DNA from: Strongylocentrotus purpuratus
Lineage: Eukaryota; Echinodermata; Echinoidea; Camarodonta; Strongylocentrotidae
DNA: 64,000 bases
Direction: 5' to 3'
Assembly: GCF_000002235.5 (NCBI RefSeq)
Contig: NW_022145596.1
Location: 5,018,352-5,082,351, forward strand
The notes below the pieces were generated by a model, which saw only the letters and a program-made list of their open reading frames with translations, made no database searches and was not told the origin of the DNA. A program made the translations under genes and the position numbers. The stretch's first letter is position 1. Every line of letters starts with the position of its first letter. Shown here one piece after another: positions 61,871 to 64,000 of this stretch.

Positions 61871-63689
61871 TTATATTATTATTCACAAAATGATCACGGT
61901 CGCAAAGACCTTCGAGAAATCAACTCAAGTGCTATTTCAATACCCTATTGCATATATCATAGCAATCTTGTTGAGATTAAGTTATACCTCATTGTAAGTT
62001 TGGCACATATTTTGAAAGGAGTTTAATACTAGAACTTTGGTAATTTCTTCATTTTGCGAAACACCTTTGTGTTTTACTTTTTTATATTAAGCAAAAGTCA
62101 CTTCTCCTTGGTTACAGATATAGCTTAATCTTGTTACTGTACTCATAACAAATATATTTTAAAATCTATTTACAATTAAAAATAATATGTCGTTGATTAT
62201 CTTCATAAATGTAACATCAAGCTGTTAACTGAACGGGAATATTTGTGTCCTCATGTGGACCCGTCGTGACAGAAAATATCAACCGGGGTGTAATGCTATC
62301 CATTATGCATAAAGGCCGTGTGTATCGATAACGGAATGTTGCATGGTTGTGAAGACCATGCTCCGCTGATTGTCATGCTATGAAGAAGTATGTCTTTGCT
62401 TTGCAGAAAATCGTGTTGTTGTTTCCTTTCTTCTAGTTTCGAATATCAGTTGTGCATGGGCAGATCCAGGGCAGAACCGCCTCGACCCCACTTAGAATTC
62501 TTAAGAAGGCCATCAGAAGAGCAATCGGCAGTGTTTTTGTTTGTTGTGGGGGGGGGGGTTGTTTTGTTTAGTCTGAGGATGTCTTTGTTTGTTAATATTT
62601 TTCTTTGAGTTTTCTGCGGGATTCCAGCGGGAAAATATATATCTATTTTAATGCCTTTGCGTCTACCACTCCGATATAACTTGGAGGGGGCGGTAGGACC
62701 CCCAAATCATCATATTCCCGGAAAAAAGACATGTCGGGACAAATTCAAACCCTTTCCCCTTTAAATTTTTGACCATTTCGGAACTGCATGCTGCCTGTAG
62801 TGTTTGTACTCTTGGTTGCCAGCACCCCCCGAAAAACATAGCAATGACAGATCTTGCGTGTTAAAGTGCATTGATAAGCGGATCTACATTGTACCTACTT
62901 GACCTAATAATATACATTTATTGTGATATGCTATGATTGTACAATGACGAATAAGATAAGTCATTAAACTGAATTTTCAACAGAACGGGCCAATTTTTTT
63001 TAACAAACGCCCTTCCCGAAAATAAGTATAAAGTGTTGTTATTAAGTTAGCAAGGGAAATTAACGTGACATGCCGTGAAAAAGATTTTACACCATCTTCA
63101 GTGTATTGATTGTGATGTCTATCAAAATTACATTTATTTTTTCCTATAGCGTTCATCGTTTACTTCGAGGGGGGGGGGGGGGTAATAACGAAGTTTTGTT
63201 AGCTTTATTGGTTTAGTTCTCTGAGATTTTCGAGCCCTGCAACCTCTTTAAAATACTTCGACACCAGTCTACTTACCGAGCAGCACCCTCAATACACACC
63301 ATTTTTAATATCAAGCGACTCTGTAGCCCATCTCTCTGGTGCTACGCCACTGCTTGTCTCGTTTATCTCATCACGAGCGAAAATAAGATTTCTATAAGCA
63401 TGATAAGGTCATCGTCATTTCATGACACCCGGGATATAGACCGCACTGTATGTTGTATACCTAGACGTGGATTATCAAATCATCGTATTATCTGATCATC
63501 GGTGGTATACCGCCCAACATCTTATTGGAATATTAGGAGCTAGCTGCCCTCGCTTGGCAGATATTCATACAGTACGTGGCCTGTAGGGGAGTGCAACGGC
63601 GGTAGTGAGGTGTCGAAAAGGGGGCACGTACCCTTAATGTAATCAATTTGACGTGTCAAGATGTTGATAATGGTACTCCTTCTCCACCT

Positions 63690-63964
63690 CCGTCTTTTCC
63701 TCCTCATACTAATTATAATATTGATAAAAATGATGATTATGATATCAATAACAATAATGATGATGATGATGATGACAATAATAATGATGAAGTGATACAA
63801 AATGATGAAAATGATAATAATAATAATAATAACAATCATGATAATAATAATAATAACAATTATAATAATAATAATATTTATAGTAACAATAATAATAATG
63901 ATAACAATAATAATAATACTATTAATAATGATGATGATGGTAATAAAAGGAAAAAAGATAAATA
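63690..63964. repeat. AAT/GAT/AAC trinucleotide microsatellite
   Basis: Mixed trinucleotides at the window's right end. The Asn/Asp-rich frame on the plus strand is a direct translation of the repeat. Confidence 0.95.
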
Positions 63965-64000
63965 GTTGATATTATTCAGTGACATATACTTATACATGCT

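Larger units (their letters stand above)
55291..64000. other. Gene-poor right end
   Basis: No multi-exon gene could be assembled. Contents are CT, GT and AAT microsatellites, a TTAA-flanked element, two SINEs, and a hAT-like right terminus at 63341-63352 (CTACGCCACTG). A frame at 61255-61563 followed by a CAGCACAG/GTAGG junction could be an orphan first exon but has no recognisable domain. Confidence 0.6.

Noticed and set aside
63648-63965. Asn/Asp-rich frame resembling a prion-like domain
   Set aside because: Translation of AAT/GAT repeats; the period continues outside any plausible exon.
1-64000. Retrovirus-like, LTR or Polinton element, CRISPR array
   Set aside because: No paired LTRs, protease/integrase/capsid motifs, protein-primed polymerase, or regularly spaced short direct repeats were recognised.

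Overview
The window is genomic DNA from an animal with large introns, AT-rich spacers, many simple repeats and small DNA transposons. Five multi-exon protein genes can be read with consistent splice phases. The gene content (a GRXCR1 orthologue, a two-domain secreted C-type lectin, a YWTD-type secreted propeller, tandem THAP genes), tRNA-derived SINEs with a shared CTTTGGCAA core, and abundant poly-G/C runs and GA/CT microsatellites point to an echinoderm, most likely a sea urchin. This is an inference from style; no marker in the window proves the species.

Layout. 1-7574: non-coding flank or 3' UTR of the first gene. 7575-21770 (minus): GRXCR1-like gene, four coding exons, 340 residues. 21771-27048: spacer shared head-to-head with the next gene, holding a 544-bp tandem duplication, a SINE, a LINE end and an ATC microsatellite. 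27049-32849 (plus): nine-exon gene for a secreted 421-residue protein (signal peptide, half-EGF, Thr-rich linker, YWTD-like propeller). 35459-38666 and 42654-46626 (plus): two tandem THAP zinc-finger genes (403 and 301 residues) in a large tandem duplication (about 35035-40865 and 42223-49489). 50235-54683 (plus): five-exon gene for a secreted lectin (329 residues) with two C-type lectin domains, the second carrying a His/Asp/Asn/Gly-rich insert. 54684-64000: no gene recognised; CT/GT/AAT microsatellites, SINEs and a TTAA-flanked element with a nested hairpin.

The five genes do not form an obvious pathway. The most interesting points are: (1) the THAP pair, whose DNA-binding exons are old and diverged while their HCF-1-binding/coiled-coil exon and 3' UTR are nearly identical; (2) two extra HCF-1-binding motifs made by a 153-bp repeat in one of them; (3) the metal-ligand-like insert in the lectin; (4) near-perfect RFX X-box sites in the GRXCR1 intron and just upstream of the propeller gene; (5) a hairpin repeat family found four times around GRXCR1; (6) several mobile elements whose target-site duplications, or empty sites in the paralogous copy, can be read directly. 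No retrovirus-like or Polinton-like element, CRISPR array, rRNA or intact tRNA gene was recognised.
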